Source: Hemileia vastatrix (taxonomy: Eukaryota > Basidiomycota > Pucciniomycetes > Pucciniales > Zaghouaniaceae). Taken from it: a stretch of DNA of 64,000 nucleotides. The notes under the pieces are model-generated. The model saw only the letters and a program-made list of their open reading frames with translations, ran no database searches and was not told the DNA's origin. The translations under genes and the position numbers were made by a program. Shown one piece after another: positions 1 through 10,644 of the stretch. The stretch is taken from positions 13,543,501-13,607,500 of the forward strand of contig JASXTE010000013.1 of the NCBI GenBank assembly GCA_030280995.1. The letters are read 5' to 3'. The number at the start of each line of letters is the position of its first letter. Positions within the stretch are counted from its first letter, which is position 1.

Positions 1-902
1 TATCTTTTATTAATATTTTTGATCTTAAACCTATAGTTTATACATCTTTATTTAATATTTTTTATTTACAATGCAATTTAAGACTAAGAAAGTAATTTAA
101 TAAATTAATTGGTAACAAAATACTATTTTGCTTTTTTACACAAGAATTGACAGTACGCTTCTGATAAGTACACATGATATAAATAAATAATATAATAGGA
201 AAACTGTAGCAAAAAGTTGAAAACTAAAACAAAACATTTAAAGAAATTTTAAACAATTGAACTTATGTATTTTATGAGTTTATTGTATTTATTTTTAAAT
301 GTAATAATAAAATATGTTGGTTAGATTAAAAATATCTTTGAGTTCAATTAAATAATTCAAGTAAAGTTTGAAGAAAAGATCTATCTACATATATAACCAT
401 TTAGCTTCATTTCTTGTTTTGTGATTACTATATATAACTGGATAATTGACTGTAATAACTGCAAATTTAAGAAAATTTAATAATTTATCTGCCTCAATAT
501 ATTTATGATAATTTATTCAGTAACAAAAAAAAATTTCTGAGTCCTTTCTTTTAATAGTTTTATTCATTGAAATGACTATATACATTTTCAAAAAAATATT
601 TATCATGTTTTTAGTGGAATTTAGATTGAACTCTCAATGCAATCCTGTTTCCAAGTGTGGTTCAAGCTAAGTTATTCCATGAAAAAATTTATACTTTTTT
701 AGTATTTTTATTAAGGATTTTTAAATATGAAAATATTTATATTTTTATTAAATACTTTGAAGTTGTGAAAGTAAATACAAGTTAAGAATCATTTTGAGAA
801 AATATGATATTGAAAATAGTTATAAGTTGATCATATATTATTATGATATGAGCTCTTTCCATATGGCAGATTAAGAAAATAACTTAAAAAACATTTTATA
901 CA
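1..902. other. AT-rich intergenic DNA
   Basis: Very AT-rich sequence with only short chance open frames. I see no gene, RNA or bounded repeat in it. Confidence 0.6.
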
Positions 903-907
903 ACTAT

Positions 908-2408
908 TTTCAGCCTGTATATCCCCAGGACTGAGTAAAAAGTGCTTATAAGTTATGTTAAACACATGAACTATACATGGGAACAATAAATGAGAGTACA
1001 CAAACAGTATACATAAGTAAAATTATGATAATACACAAAAAAATGCCATTATAACACCTTATATACACGCAAATATCCACCTTTTATATGTCTTATGTAC
1101 TTAATGTTAAGTTGGAATATGTAAGGGTATTCTTAAGAACCTTAAGTATAAGGCTACATAATTTTTAAGTACACTTAAAGCTGTTATATTCATTGTTTTA
1201 TGCAAAAAACAAGAAATGCGCTTTATCTCACTTAAAAGTTGACTATATGCGCTATAAAATTGAGAATATCAAAAATGCACTTTGACAGATCAATTGGGCT
1301 CATTTAGGACTATTGATTTGGCTATTTAAATGCATAAAAATAACACTTTTCAAAATTGGTGTTTTTTATGCCAGAAATGGCTTCTGTGTACTGGCTACAT
1401 ACTGCCTGCTTTTTTCCTGTGTGAATAGCTTCATTTTTAGAAAAGTTAGCTTTTTCACACTATAATTACCCCACATTCTAAGCCCACTGTGGGGAAACAC
1501 ACTAAAATAGGTGACAGGTGCTTATTTAGTGTCCTAGCTTAATTAATAGTGCATTGACCTTGTTTATATGCACTAATTTCATTAATAACCTCATTCTTTG
1601 CATCTTATTTCATCACCACACTTAAATTCCCCTAATTTTAGTCAAGGATTTACCCGTGCAAGCGCCTGCCAAGGACTGCATGTAGTTACCCCACATCTCA
1701 CGCTCTGTTTTAAGTTTTTTGGTGGTTTCTCAGTCAATTTTGGTTATTTTTGGATGGGAATTTCACGTAGTATAATGTCAGGATTATCCCCTCCATTTCT
1801 ACAGTAAATCCCCCTTATTCTTGAGCTATTTTTAACCTTAAAAAAACTCCTTTAGTCTTTTATATTATTGTTTTATAAGCATATACTCTCTTTTTGTCTT
1901 TTTCTTTAATTTTGATGGATTTCCCTTATTATTACAGGATTTTGGCGGTTGTTACTTGTCTAATTATGTCATGGATTACTAGTGATGTTGATGGGCAGTT
2001 CTATTAGTGGATTTGAGGCGTCATTAACTGTGTATTGGATGGTATATCAAGGGATTTATTGGGGAACTCAGTGTGTATAAAAGGAGGAGGTTTTTGGGTC
2101 TTGTTTCTACATTCCTTATCATTACAATTTACACCATATAACCAAATCAATTACGATAAACTTCAATTAGTACTTTTATAAGACTTTTGAGTAGTATCTG
2201 AATTATTATACTCTATTTTTCTACCAACTTAAAAGATTGTAAGCCACATATAAAAATAGTGAGAATTATATTACTGAGACCTTTATTCTGAATTATATTT
2301 TAATATTTGTTGGATTTATACTTCAGTATTCATATAGGACCATTTATATCTTCTAGAAAAAGACTTTTCAAGCTATTTCTTGTCCTTGTACTTGATCTTA
2401 GCCTGACA
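908..2408 (+). mobile_element. Solo LTR (sLTR-1), gypsy chromovirus-like
   Basis: A 1501-bp solo LTR. The five bases before it (ACTAT, 903-907) are repeated directly after it (2409-2413), the hallmark of LTR retrotransposon insertion. It ends in CCTGACA. Its start reads TTTCAGCC where the relative at 45438 has TGTCAGCC, so one terminal base has mutated. The opening (CAGCC, then CCAGGACTGAGTAAAA) resembles the LTR start of Gyp-E and the solo LTR at 45438. No internal coding region remains, so it probably arose by LTR-LTR recombination. The plus orientation is inferred from the TATA box at 2076. Confidence 0.8.
2076..2084 (+). promoter_or_regulatory. TATA box of sLTR-1
   Basis: TATAAAAGG lies about 330 bp before the LTR end, and the sister LTR has TATAAGTAAGG at 46288. 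It is the only strong TATA-like box in the LTR and supports a plus-strand U3-R arrangement. Confidence 0.5.
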
Positions 2409-2413
2409 ACTAT

Positions 2414-3063
2414 AATATATAAAAAAGCTATAAGCTCTTTTGCTTAGATTTGAAGTACTTCAAAAATATTTTTTCTGCTTTAGGTACACAACATATAGTC
2501 TTCAGAGCATCATATTATTTTTTTAGACTCATATTCCTAAGTCAAAGGGAATCCTCAAAGGATAAAATTGATGGTTTTGTAATAAAAAATAAGTAAATAT
2601 TATTTAAATCAATATACATTTCTATAAAAAGTTAAATTTTAATATTTATTTTCTGTTTTAAATATGTAATAAAATTTGAAATAATTTTATTTAAATTAGA
2701 TTTTTTAAGAATATACTCACTCTAGTATTGCTTTATGATAATGCAAATTTCAAGAAGATCTATAAATTCTTCTGTTTAAATAAATTATCAAAGGGATTGT
2801 TTTTCATACACTTAGAAATTGAATAAAAACATCATATAAGATCTACCAATAAGCATGGATATCATTATTCCAATAAATAATTGATAGATCCTGAACCCAT
2901 ATATTTACTTTTAGAATTGTGTGTAAGTGTTCAGTTGTGAATTACTCCTATCAAAACATTTATTCTAAAGACTAAAAAAGTGTACCTGAAAAATTTCACT
3001 TAATTTATTTTTCAGAACCATAGAATTGAAATATTTTTCTATTCATTTTAAATATGGAATGAT
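2414..3063. other. AT-rich intergenic DNA
   Basis: No coding sequence or bounded repeat seen between sLTR-1 and PIF-A1. Confidence 0.55.
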
Positions 3064-3421
3064 AGGGGGTATCAAAGTTGACCAATCCACAATTAGGGAT
3101 CAGACATTATTAATTGCGTATAATTCTTATCCACTAGCACCAGGGCTAGTGGATAAGGAATCCACAATAATGCACTATCCCACCTCTTATACCCCAATTT
3201 CCATTCCTAATTCCTGATCCCAAACACATCACATCCATGATGGATTTTCAAGAAAGTCACATGACTTATTATTGCTGATGCCATCCTTAAGCCTTTCCTC
3301 ACTCTATGCTACCTAATTTTGGTGGTGAACACTTAAAGTTTTTTTCATTCTACACACCCCAACTGCACATTTGGAGGGGAACTCCCACTTCCCTCATCAC
3401 ATAAGTCTTCCACCAATAGCT

Positions 3422-4111
3422 ATGAAACACCTCTCTACTAGGCAGCTACTTCACTCAGCTATGAATGCTATCACTTTCAATTTAGCTTCAGACTCTGGTT
3501 TGGAAGACACTTTAGCTTATATGTCTTTTCTTTCCAAAAAGCATTACATAAACGCAAGGGGGCCAAATCATCATCATGATCCCAGATATGATCTCCGCTC
3601 CATTCTCAACATTCCTCAACTAAACTTCACTCAACTATTTTGAGCTTCTCCCAATTCTTTCTTCAAACTTTATCAACTCATCTCCAAGCATCCTATATTT
3701 CATAACAATTATCAAGATAAACAGTGTGATCCTGCTATTCAACTTGCTGTTGCACTATGTTGCTTTGGCTCAAATCAAAATGGGGCTGCTGTAAGACGTT
3801 TGGAAAATCTCTTTACCATAGGATATGGGATGGTGATATTATACACCAAGTTCTGTATGATTTCTATCCTTTCTCTCAAGTCTCAAACACTTGCTTGACC
3901 ACATCCGCAACAGCAACTTGAATCCTCTCAAGTAATGTAATCTGAAGGTTTCCCTGGATGTGTAGGATTTGTTGATGGAACAACTATACCTTTGAGTAAA
4001 AAGACTGCTTACGATGGCAACCATTATTTTGATCACAAAAAAGTTTTCTTCAAAATGTTCTCCAATTTCACATCTTTCTATTTTATGGCAGTGAACTCTG
4101 TTCTTTTCCCA
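3422..4111 (+). pseudogene. PIF/Harbinger transposase, truncated (PIF-A1)
   Basis: From ATG 3422 the product is collinear with the PIF-A2 transposase (motifs MKHLSTRQLLHS, DPRYDLRSILNIP, HPIFHNN, GFVDGTTIPLS). In-frame stops interrupt it at about 3641, 3896 and 3940. Homology ends just after the GNHYFDHKK motif, at the point where the intact copy has an intron. From there a repeated block carrying the GAACTCTGTTCTTT hairpin replaces the rest. The first catalytic Asp (VDGT) is present; the second Asp and the Glu are gone. This is a dead gene. Confidence 0.85.
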
Positions 4112-4456
4112 AAGAACAGAGTCTATCCTCCTATTATCACACTCAATTTGCACCAATCCCCATCCCTTTCAATTCTATCAACACATGTTTTTCTTCCCTC
4201 CCCACCCTTTTCTCTACCCTCCCAGCACCATTATGATGGCAACCATTATTTTGATCACAAAAAAAGGTTTCTTCAAAATTTTCTCCAATTTCACATCTTT
4301 CTAATTTATGGCAGTGAACTCTGTTCTTCACCTGAGGAACATAGTCCATCCTCCTATTTTCAAACTCAGTTTTCACCATACCCCAACCTTTTAATTCTAT
4401 CAACACATTCTTGTCTTCCTTCCCCACCCCTTTTGCTACCCTCCCAGCCCCATTGT
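4013..4456 (+). repeat. 222-bp tandem duplication
   Basis: Two adjacent copies start with GATGGCAACCATTATTTTGA at 4013 and 4235. Each holds the last transposase codons, the 5' part of the transposase intron, an inverted repeat built on GAACTCTGTTCTT, and a pyrimidine-rich tail. The same hairpin block is amplified in PIF-B1 at 23091-23650. Confidence 0.8.
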
Positions 4457-4688
4457 ATGCCATCCTCTTTTGATCCCCGTTTCACCCCTCCCAACCTCTC
4501 CCCAACCCTTTTCTTCATTCAAAATGCCTTACAAACCCTTAATATTCCCTTCCAACTCTTTCCCAACCTTTTCGCTACCTCATATATCCTTCCTCACCCC
4601 TCTCTCCAGCCTCCCCAACCTTTTTAGCCCCATTCCTCCCCTTTACCTCACCTCCACAATCCTTGAACCCCAGTTTCTGTTACATAAA
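4457..4688 (+). repeat. Pyrimidine-rich tract
   Basis: C/T-rich sequence with many CCC runs, shared with PIF-B1 at 23640-23770. Long open frames here are composition effects (Pro/Ser/Leu-rich) and I do not call them genes. Confidence 0.5.
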
Positions 4689-5053
4689 GATAGATTACTG
4701 TTTTTATATAATGGTATATCTGGCCTTAGGTTGTTCTATTGGCTATTATATAAAATAGGAAACCTTGATTGGTATTGGTGAAAAAAATTGGTTATGGAAA
4801 TTTTCATTTTTAATTTTTTTCATTTACTTTTGGATTTGTATCTTCCAATTATTTTTTAAAGTTATTTCAAGATAGATTACTGTTTTTATATAATGGTGCA
4901 TCTGGCATTTGGTTGTTATACTGGCTATTATATATAACAGGAAAACTTGATTGGGACTGGTTAAAATAATTGGTTATAGAAATTTTCATTTTTAAATTTT
5001 TTTTCCATTTGATTTCTTTGATTTGCTAAATTTCCAGGGGGGGGATTTCCAAA
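4689..5053 (+). repeat. 182-bp tandem duplication
   Basis: GATAGATTACTGTTTTTATA occurs at 4689 and 4871. About 180 bp after each start is similar with scattered substitutions. Non-coding. Confidence 0.75.
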
Positions 5054-5175
5054 TTATCATATCAGACTTTAAAAAAAAATTTTGACTTGCAAATTACTTT
5101 ACTTGAAAGAATTTTGGTGATACCCACCCCTTAGTTCAATCAAATGCAGGGGTGGGATTAGGAAATTTTCAAATG
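5030..5175 (+). repeat. CCCC/GGGG degenerate repeat of PIF elements
   Basis: Contains the motif family ACCCACCCCTTAGTTCAATC followed by AAATGCAGGGGTGGG. Related units lie at 29020-29440 in PIF-A2 and 22595-22760 in PIF-B1, always just downstream of the accessory gene. Confidence 0.65.
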
Positions 5176-5382
5176 TGACTTGAAAATTTAAATTAAAAAA
5201 GAATTTTTAAAATTAAAAATTGATGAAAATTTTATTTAAAAAAGAATTTATAACATTAAAATATGAAAATTTAACTAATGATGGATAGAGTAAAGAAATA
5301 CAGGAAATTAAGATAAAATTTTATGTAAAATTAATTATGAACATTTGAAGTGTGAGAGAAATAAAACAAACTATCCATCAAA

Positions 5383-6440
5383 AGATTTCTTTAAATGTTC
5401 AATTTCATCAACAGATTTATTGGCTTTAACACATTCTATCAAGAAATCTTTCTTTTTGGAATTTTCTTCACTATCAAGCTTGTATTTAATTTGTTCCATG
5501 AGGTTTTGATGCTTGAGTATTTTCTCCTCTTTCTTTGATTTTTAATACTTAGAGATAACTCAAATTTCTTCTCCTCCAAGTTTTGTGCCCTATCATCCTT
5601 CTGTAAATAGAGTTTTTACTTCCTCTCCTCCAAGACTTGTATCCTATCATCCTTCCGTAAAGAAAGTTGAAACTTCTTCACTTCCAAATCATGTACCCTT
5701 TCATCGCTCCTTAAAAAGAGCTCTTATTTTTGCTTTTCAAACTTTAGAGTCTCTTTAGTAACTTCCACCTGTTCTAGAGTGATAATAAATATTAACAAAA
5801 AGTAGAATAAAAGCAGAGTAAAGTATTAAGAGGTTTGGTATAACTTACCAGCATCACATTTCTCCAAAAAATCTTTGATAGAAGAAAAATGGGTTTGAGA
5901 TTAAGTATCACTTTTACTTCTTCTTTGAGAGTGGAAATTTAGACTACTTGAAGCCCTTCACTTTTTGTTCAAGGTCACATTTTCCTCCTCATCATTGTCG
6001 CTGGCTTCTGACTCAGTTGATTGTGGCTCCTGCATTTTTTCTTCAGCATTTTTAGAAATAAGAAAATGTAAATAAAAAAATTGGTAAGATAAAAGAAAAA
6101 AACATACTTGAGTTAGATCAGGTTGGTTTATATTGCCATAAGAATCTATTGAAAAGATATCTTGATTTGTGGAAGTTAAATAAGGATAGGCTTGAGTAGA
6201 AGAAGAAGGGAAAATATTTATTTCAAAATCATTTTTGGAGATGGAATCTTTACCATCCAAAATCATACTTGAGTTAGATCAGGTTGGTTTATATTTCCAT
6301 AAGGATCTATTGAAAAGATATCTTGATTTGTGGAAGTTAAATAAGGATAGGCTTGAGTAGAAGAAGAAGGGAAAATATTTATTTCAAAATCATTTTTGGA
6401 GATGGAATCTTTACCATCCAAAATGTTTGCTGAATTAACG
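5383..6440 (-). pseudogene. Harbinger accessory protein remnant (PIF-A1)
   Basis: Minus-strand remnant of the accessory gene seen whole in PIF-B1. Recognisable parts are the linker (MILDGKDSISKNDFEINIFP, STQAYPYLTSTNQD), the acidic tail exon (QSTESEASDNDEEEN) and a coiled-coil end between about 5770 and 5383 that resembles the Lys/Glu-rich repeats of PIF-A2 but is full of stops. The MADF/Myb-like N-terminal exon is missing: sequence jumps from the VNPVN-equivalent codons at about 6440 to element-end sequence. A 161-bp duplication splits the linker. Confidence 0.75.
6106..6427 (-). repeat. 161-bp tandem duplication in accessory gene
   Basis: ACTTGAGTTAGATCAGGTTG starts at 6106 and again at 6267. 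The two copies are nearly identical, so the duplication is recent relative to other decay in PIF-A1. Confidence 0.85.
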
Positions 6441-6645
6441 TCAAAGATGTGGTTATGAATGAAAGTAGTCCAACATGTGGTTATGAAAAATTAAGTTAAA
6501 AAATGTCCAATAAGAGGTCAACTTTGACATGTAAAATGTTCAATAACCCAATTATTAGCAAAAATAATTGTAGAAGATAATTGGGATATAAGGATTTTTA
6601 TCTACAATTAATTTAATTGCGGATCAGTCAAATTTTATACCCCCT

Positions 6646-7870
6646 AATATTATCTTAATCAAAATATGATTGCCTTTACAACTGCTTTGCTACATGGCCA
6701 TAATCTAAAGTATCTATTGTGTCTTTTTTACAAAATAAATACAATATAATAGCTTTTCAATTTGAAACTTATAGAATTATGAAGAAGTACCACTTCTACC
6801 TATTTAATACAATTCTTGAAAAATAATACAATCAAAATTTTTATCTGAAGCACATTTTTTAACATGATAACACTTTGCCAAATATATGGTGCTTATTCCC
6901 AATTTTACACTGAAATTATCCTACAATACAGCATTGAAGTGAAATTAAGCACTAAAATAAAACTTTAAATAAATTTATACTACTTTGTTTTTATTATCTT
7001 TAAAGTTTTACATCTAGCTTGAATTTCAGTTTTTCATATGAAAAATTTACTGAGTAGTCATTTATTATTTCAACCCATGAGATAACTCTACCAAATAAGC
7101 ATATTTACATGCAATTTTGATGAAAGAAATCATGAAAAGTTCTAGAATATCATATATATAAATTAAATTGAATAAATGTATATAGCAAAACCTATTAGTA
7201 GTTGAATACTCAATAGAAAAAAAAAGAGCAAAAATATATTTTCTTTTAATTTTAATCATCTTCTCACATATAAAAATGTAAAAAAATTGATTAAAATCCA
7301 CTGGTATAGGAATTATACTTCTTTCTAAACTTCTAATAAAAAAATTATTAATTATTAGTGCTTAGGGTAAAGAAGCTATGAGAGGACTTCATTGAAACAT
7401 AAATTAGGAAAACACATTGATATCTTTTATTTTTTTAATTATGATTCTATTCACAGTATTATAGAATAAAATACTTGAGAATTTTGATGGTTCATTATGT
7501 TTGTTAAATTAATCCATTGAACTGAAAATATTTATTTTGCATAATAAAAAATAATAAAAATAACAAAAAAATCAGGTAATATGGTCTAAATTGAATAATT
7601 ACACCTTTGAATTCTTTGTTAAAAGGAGTTATCAATAAAAAGAACCACTGATCTTATTATATATTTTTTCAAAAAATAAACTAATAAAGTCATTAGAGAG
7701 GTTAAAAGTGATACTTTTTAAATAAATAGTATAATTTTCAGTCTTTTTAATGATCAAGTGAAATTTAAAATGACAATCAAATTGTGTTTTATGAAAAAAA
7801 TTCTGTGGATTAATCAGATTCTTAATCTTCCCTTGACAATATTTCTATAAATTATTAATTAAACTTTCAC
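6646..7870. other. AT-rich intergenic DNA
   Basis: No gene, terminal repeat or RNA recognised. Open frames on the minus strand near 7065-7301 are AT-rich, low in charged residues and unlikely to be real. Confidence 0.55.
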
Positions 7871-8034
7871 TATTATTCCAGCACATAATCATCCATTATT
7901 GGTTAAGAGCTCAAGATGAGTTCAAAGTAAAATTCAGTATCAGCTCATTATAAGTTCAGTCTGAGTTCCATCTGTGTTCCATCTAAGTTCAAGTTGAGGA
8001 CTTGCTAGCAAGTCCCCCCAAATATTGTGTGGTG
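7871..8034 (-). repeat. Palindromic transposon end with 11-bp phased repeats
   Basis: A perfect 18-bp palindrome centred on TTGCTAGCAA occupies 7998-8015. On its outer side is CCCCCAAATATTGTGTGGTG, ending about 8034 where the Gyp-C remnant begins. On its inner side, read on minus, variants of TGGAACTCAGA repeat about every 11 bp back to about 7890. The same module bounds the 10.5-kb element at 43269-53758 and occurs at 23774 and 57186. It is probably one end of a non-autonomous DNA transposon whose other end I cannot find upstream. The exact outer boundary is uncertain by a few bases. Confidence 0.6.
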
Positions 8035-9367
8035 ATTGTAGCAGGAGGGGGAACAGGTCAAATGATTTTCTGGCTCTGAACAGTGATGTGTCAGAGGGTA
8101 TGGTTGAGTTTGATGGAAGGGTGTTCAAGTTCCCTGATGGTTCATTTGTAAAGCCCAGTAAGGGGAAGGCTCCTGTTGATTTGGTCACAAGAAGGGGTGG
8201 TCTCAGTCAGAGGAGGCCAAGGTTTGAGGAGATTCCTGATAATGGGAAGTCTTCCGCTTAGGAAAGTGTGGATTTCAAGGGGAAGTATAAGGAAGTAAAA
8301 AAAGGTCTCTTTTTCTACTTTTTATGGTGGGTTGGATCTGTTTTCTTGTGAGGCACAGTCAAGGAGGGAATATTTGGCTGGTGTTTATTATGTTAATTTT
8401 GGGAAAGTGGGTAGGCTTAAGAGAACTACATAGGCTCAGCTTAAGACCAAGGCTTCCAAGGTGGCACCATAAATGGATCCCAAAAGAAAGGTTAATAAGG
8501 AGGAGCTGCACAAGATTCAGAAGGGAATTGCAGATATGGGCCCTCCAAGTTTTGGCGCTTATGATATGAATGGGGATCCAATACCTATGTATATAGACTC
8601 TGACTCTGAGGAAGATGTTCCTTTGGCTTCCCTTCCAAATTTCAGTGGGGCCACGGTCACAAGTGATGGTTCTGGTTTGATTCCTGTAGTCAGAAAACCT
8701 GTGGATAGAGGTGCTGGACCTCAAGAGGCATCAAGGCCTAAAGTGGTGAAACCAAAAGCCCATTTTGTGAGGCCATTGGTTGCATGAGGAGTTTATGTAA
8801 CAGACTCTGTGTTAGGGAAAAAGAATCAAGGAACTGTATCCTTAACTTATAGGGATTTATTTAATATCAATCCTGGTCTGGCTGAGAAGCAAAAGAAGAT
8901 ATTTACCAGGAGAAGGGTCTCTTCTGGGGAGGTTGAGTTTGTTTTTGATTCTTCTTAGAAGTTTGGAAAGAATTTGAAGACTTATTTCTCTGCTCCCTTA
9001 TGGTCTGTAAATGTCACTCTGAATGGAAAGGACATCAGATAATTTGTTGGTTCAGTTTTTCAGAATAATCTCATTTCTTTTTATGAGGCAACTCAATTGG
9101 GCCTCCTCATCAAAACTGGTATTGGTAGGAACTTGAGAGGAATTGGTGGACATGTTACTGAGTTGGTTGGGACAGCAGAGTTTGTGAAGCTGGATGTTGG
9201 TGGAGCTTTTGGGAAGGTGAACTTTTATATTGTAAAATGCATTGTTACGGCAGTTTTGGGTGGCCCATTTTTGATGGATTTTGCAGCCAAGATTGGTTAT
9301 CAACCTGGAGTTGGAATTAGCTTGGAGTTTACAGGGGAGGATGTAAGGACCTTTCATATGAGGTTGT
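8035..9367 (+). pseudogene. Gyp-C gag/protease remnant
   Basis: Plus-strand remnant related to Gyp-B. Around 8025-8260 lies a zinc-knuckle-like start (CGDCSRRGN) and FKFPDGSFVKP, matching the Gyp-B stretch after its CCHC knuckle. From 8473 a linker rich in Pro and acidic residues follows. At 9097-9357 is the second half of a retroviral-type protease (LGGPFLMDFAAKIGYQPGVG), parallel to LGTPFLMDYSATIDY in Gyp-B. Stops separate the pieces. Gyp-A interrupts it at 9363-9367; reading resumes at 17836 in the same frame. The catalytic Asp motif of the protease is not recognisable. Confidence 0.8.
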
Positions 9368-10151
9368 TGTCAAGGGGTCCTTTTGGTCTAGAAGATTTAT
9401 TCGAGGTTATACAAGGATTTTTTGGGTTTTACTGGACTCTCAAAAAGTAAAGTACGTATTTTTTTTTAATCAAACTGATATTATTACTCAAATAATAAGA
9501 GGTAGTGTTAAATATTAATATATTTTATAGATTAGATATACGTTGATGTAAATACTAATATTATAAAAGTATAGAAATAGTAATTGTGTTGTGTAATTGT
9601 AATAAGTAAGTAAGTAAGGAATGAAACAAGAAGACAAAAAAGGAAGGGCCTTTTATAGGCAATATGTGAGAGAAAAGAACACGGAATTTACATCTCCTAA
9701 TACAAGAGTGTGAGAGGAAAAAACTTAATTAAAGAGAGTATGTGAAATAATAAGAGTAAGACTAAATAGTGCGTAAATAAAAGTATTTATTTTATTTAAA
9801 ATAAAACTATTAACCCTTTAGTCCGTCACCTTTTATTGTAAGAACATTTGATTTGAAATATGGAATCAATAAAATCTAATTAAAGGAATTTGAAAAAGTA
9901 TTTTTTTTCTTTTTATAATTTTATATATTTTTTTAATACTAATTTTTATTCCAATCTCATCTGTATTATTGAGCACGGTGTTTGGGAGTAAAAATATATG
10001 TGGGACAATTTCTTAGTGTACTTAGTTAATTTTAATTAATACATAAGTATTAAATAAATAATTAATTATTAATAAGGATCTAAAAGGCGTGGCTTCACCT
10101 CAGTAAGATAACTAATTATTTTACTGGGTAAGTCTAGTAGCCTGGCTGACA
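9368..10151 (-). repeat. Gyp-A 3' LTR
   Basis: 784 bp, TGTCAAGG at the left edge and GGCTGACA at the right. Read on minus it holds CCTATAAAAGGCCCTT (complement near 9645-9660), a good TATA box. It matches the 17022-17830 LTR along its length. Confidence 0.95.
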
Positions 10152-10163
10152 CTCCCTCACTCT
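10152..10163 (-). other. Polypurine tract of Gyp-A
   Basis: Read on minus, AGAGTGAGGGAG directly abuts the 3' LTR start TGTCAGCC. The same tract occurs in Gyp-E at 58728. Confidence 0.8.
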
Positions 10164-10179
10164 AAAAAAACAATAAAAA

Positions 10180-10644
10180 AGAATGCAATGATTTTTTCAT
10201 CTCATAATTTTTTAATAGAGTAGGAAGATTTGATATCTCCTTCCCAGATATCCAAGAATCATACTCAGATTATTTATTCTTGAATCTCAATAAGTATTCT
10301 GTACCTTTTTCAGCAGTGACTAATCTGTCATTCAGAATTTTTTTGATTTCTGCTGTTTCAGTGATTTCATTTGGGGTTTTCTTTGGTCTTTCCCTCCTTT
10401 TTGGAAATAAATCACTATTGGATGTGTAAGGTTTCAGAAGAGATATTGGAAAAACAGGATGTTTTCTGTCATATGGAGAATACAAAATAACCTCAACTGC
10501 ATTATCACCAACCATTCTTCTGACAACAAATGGACCAATAAATGGGTCTTTCAATTTTTTATTGCCTTGTAAATTGAAGTGGACTGTAGAAATCAACACT
10601 TCATCACCCTTTTTAAAAGTGTATTCTTTATGGGATTTATCCCA
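10180..10644 (-). pseudogene. Gyp-A integrase C-terminus and chromodomain-like tail
   Basis: Continues the integrase frame after a stop at 10645. KKGDEVLISTVHFNLQG and FIGPFVVRRMVGDNAVEV are the GPY/F-type end of gypsy integrases. RKHPVFPISLLKPY follows, then KILNDRLVTAEKGTEYLLRF, a chromodomain-like start. A TAA at 10270 cuts this domain; its remainder (YDSWISGKEISNL) is still readable to about 10180. Chromodomains of chromoviruses bind modified histones and steer integration into heterochromatin. Here the tail is split by the stop. Confidence 0.8.

Larger units (their letters stand above)
3064..6645 (+). mobile_element. PIF/Harbinger element PIF-A1, decayed
   Basis: A 3.6-kb DNA transposon. 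The left end reads AGGGGGTATCAAAGTTGACC and the right end is a decayed inverted copy ending ATACCCCCT. The flanking triplets are GAT and AAT, one mismatch from a 3-bp duplication. The layout matches PIF-A2: a transposase on plus at the left, a MADF/coiled-coil gene on minus at the right, and a subterminal hairpin at 3130-3161. It has lost the catalytic second half of the transposase, the DNA-binding half of the accessory gene and the whole dioxygenase gene. Internal tandem duplications fill the gap. It cannot be autonomous. Confidence 0.85.

Noticed and set aside
1598..1807. 69-residue frame in sLTR-1
   Set aside because: Lies within the LTR, has no family resemblance and no conserved counterpart in sLTR-2.
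4143..4463. Minus-strand frames of about 105 residues in PIF-A1
   Set aside because: They run antisense through transposase and repeat blocks and reflect the 222-bp duplication.
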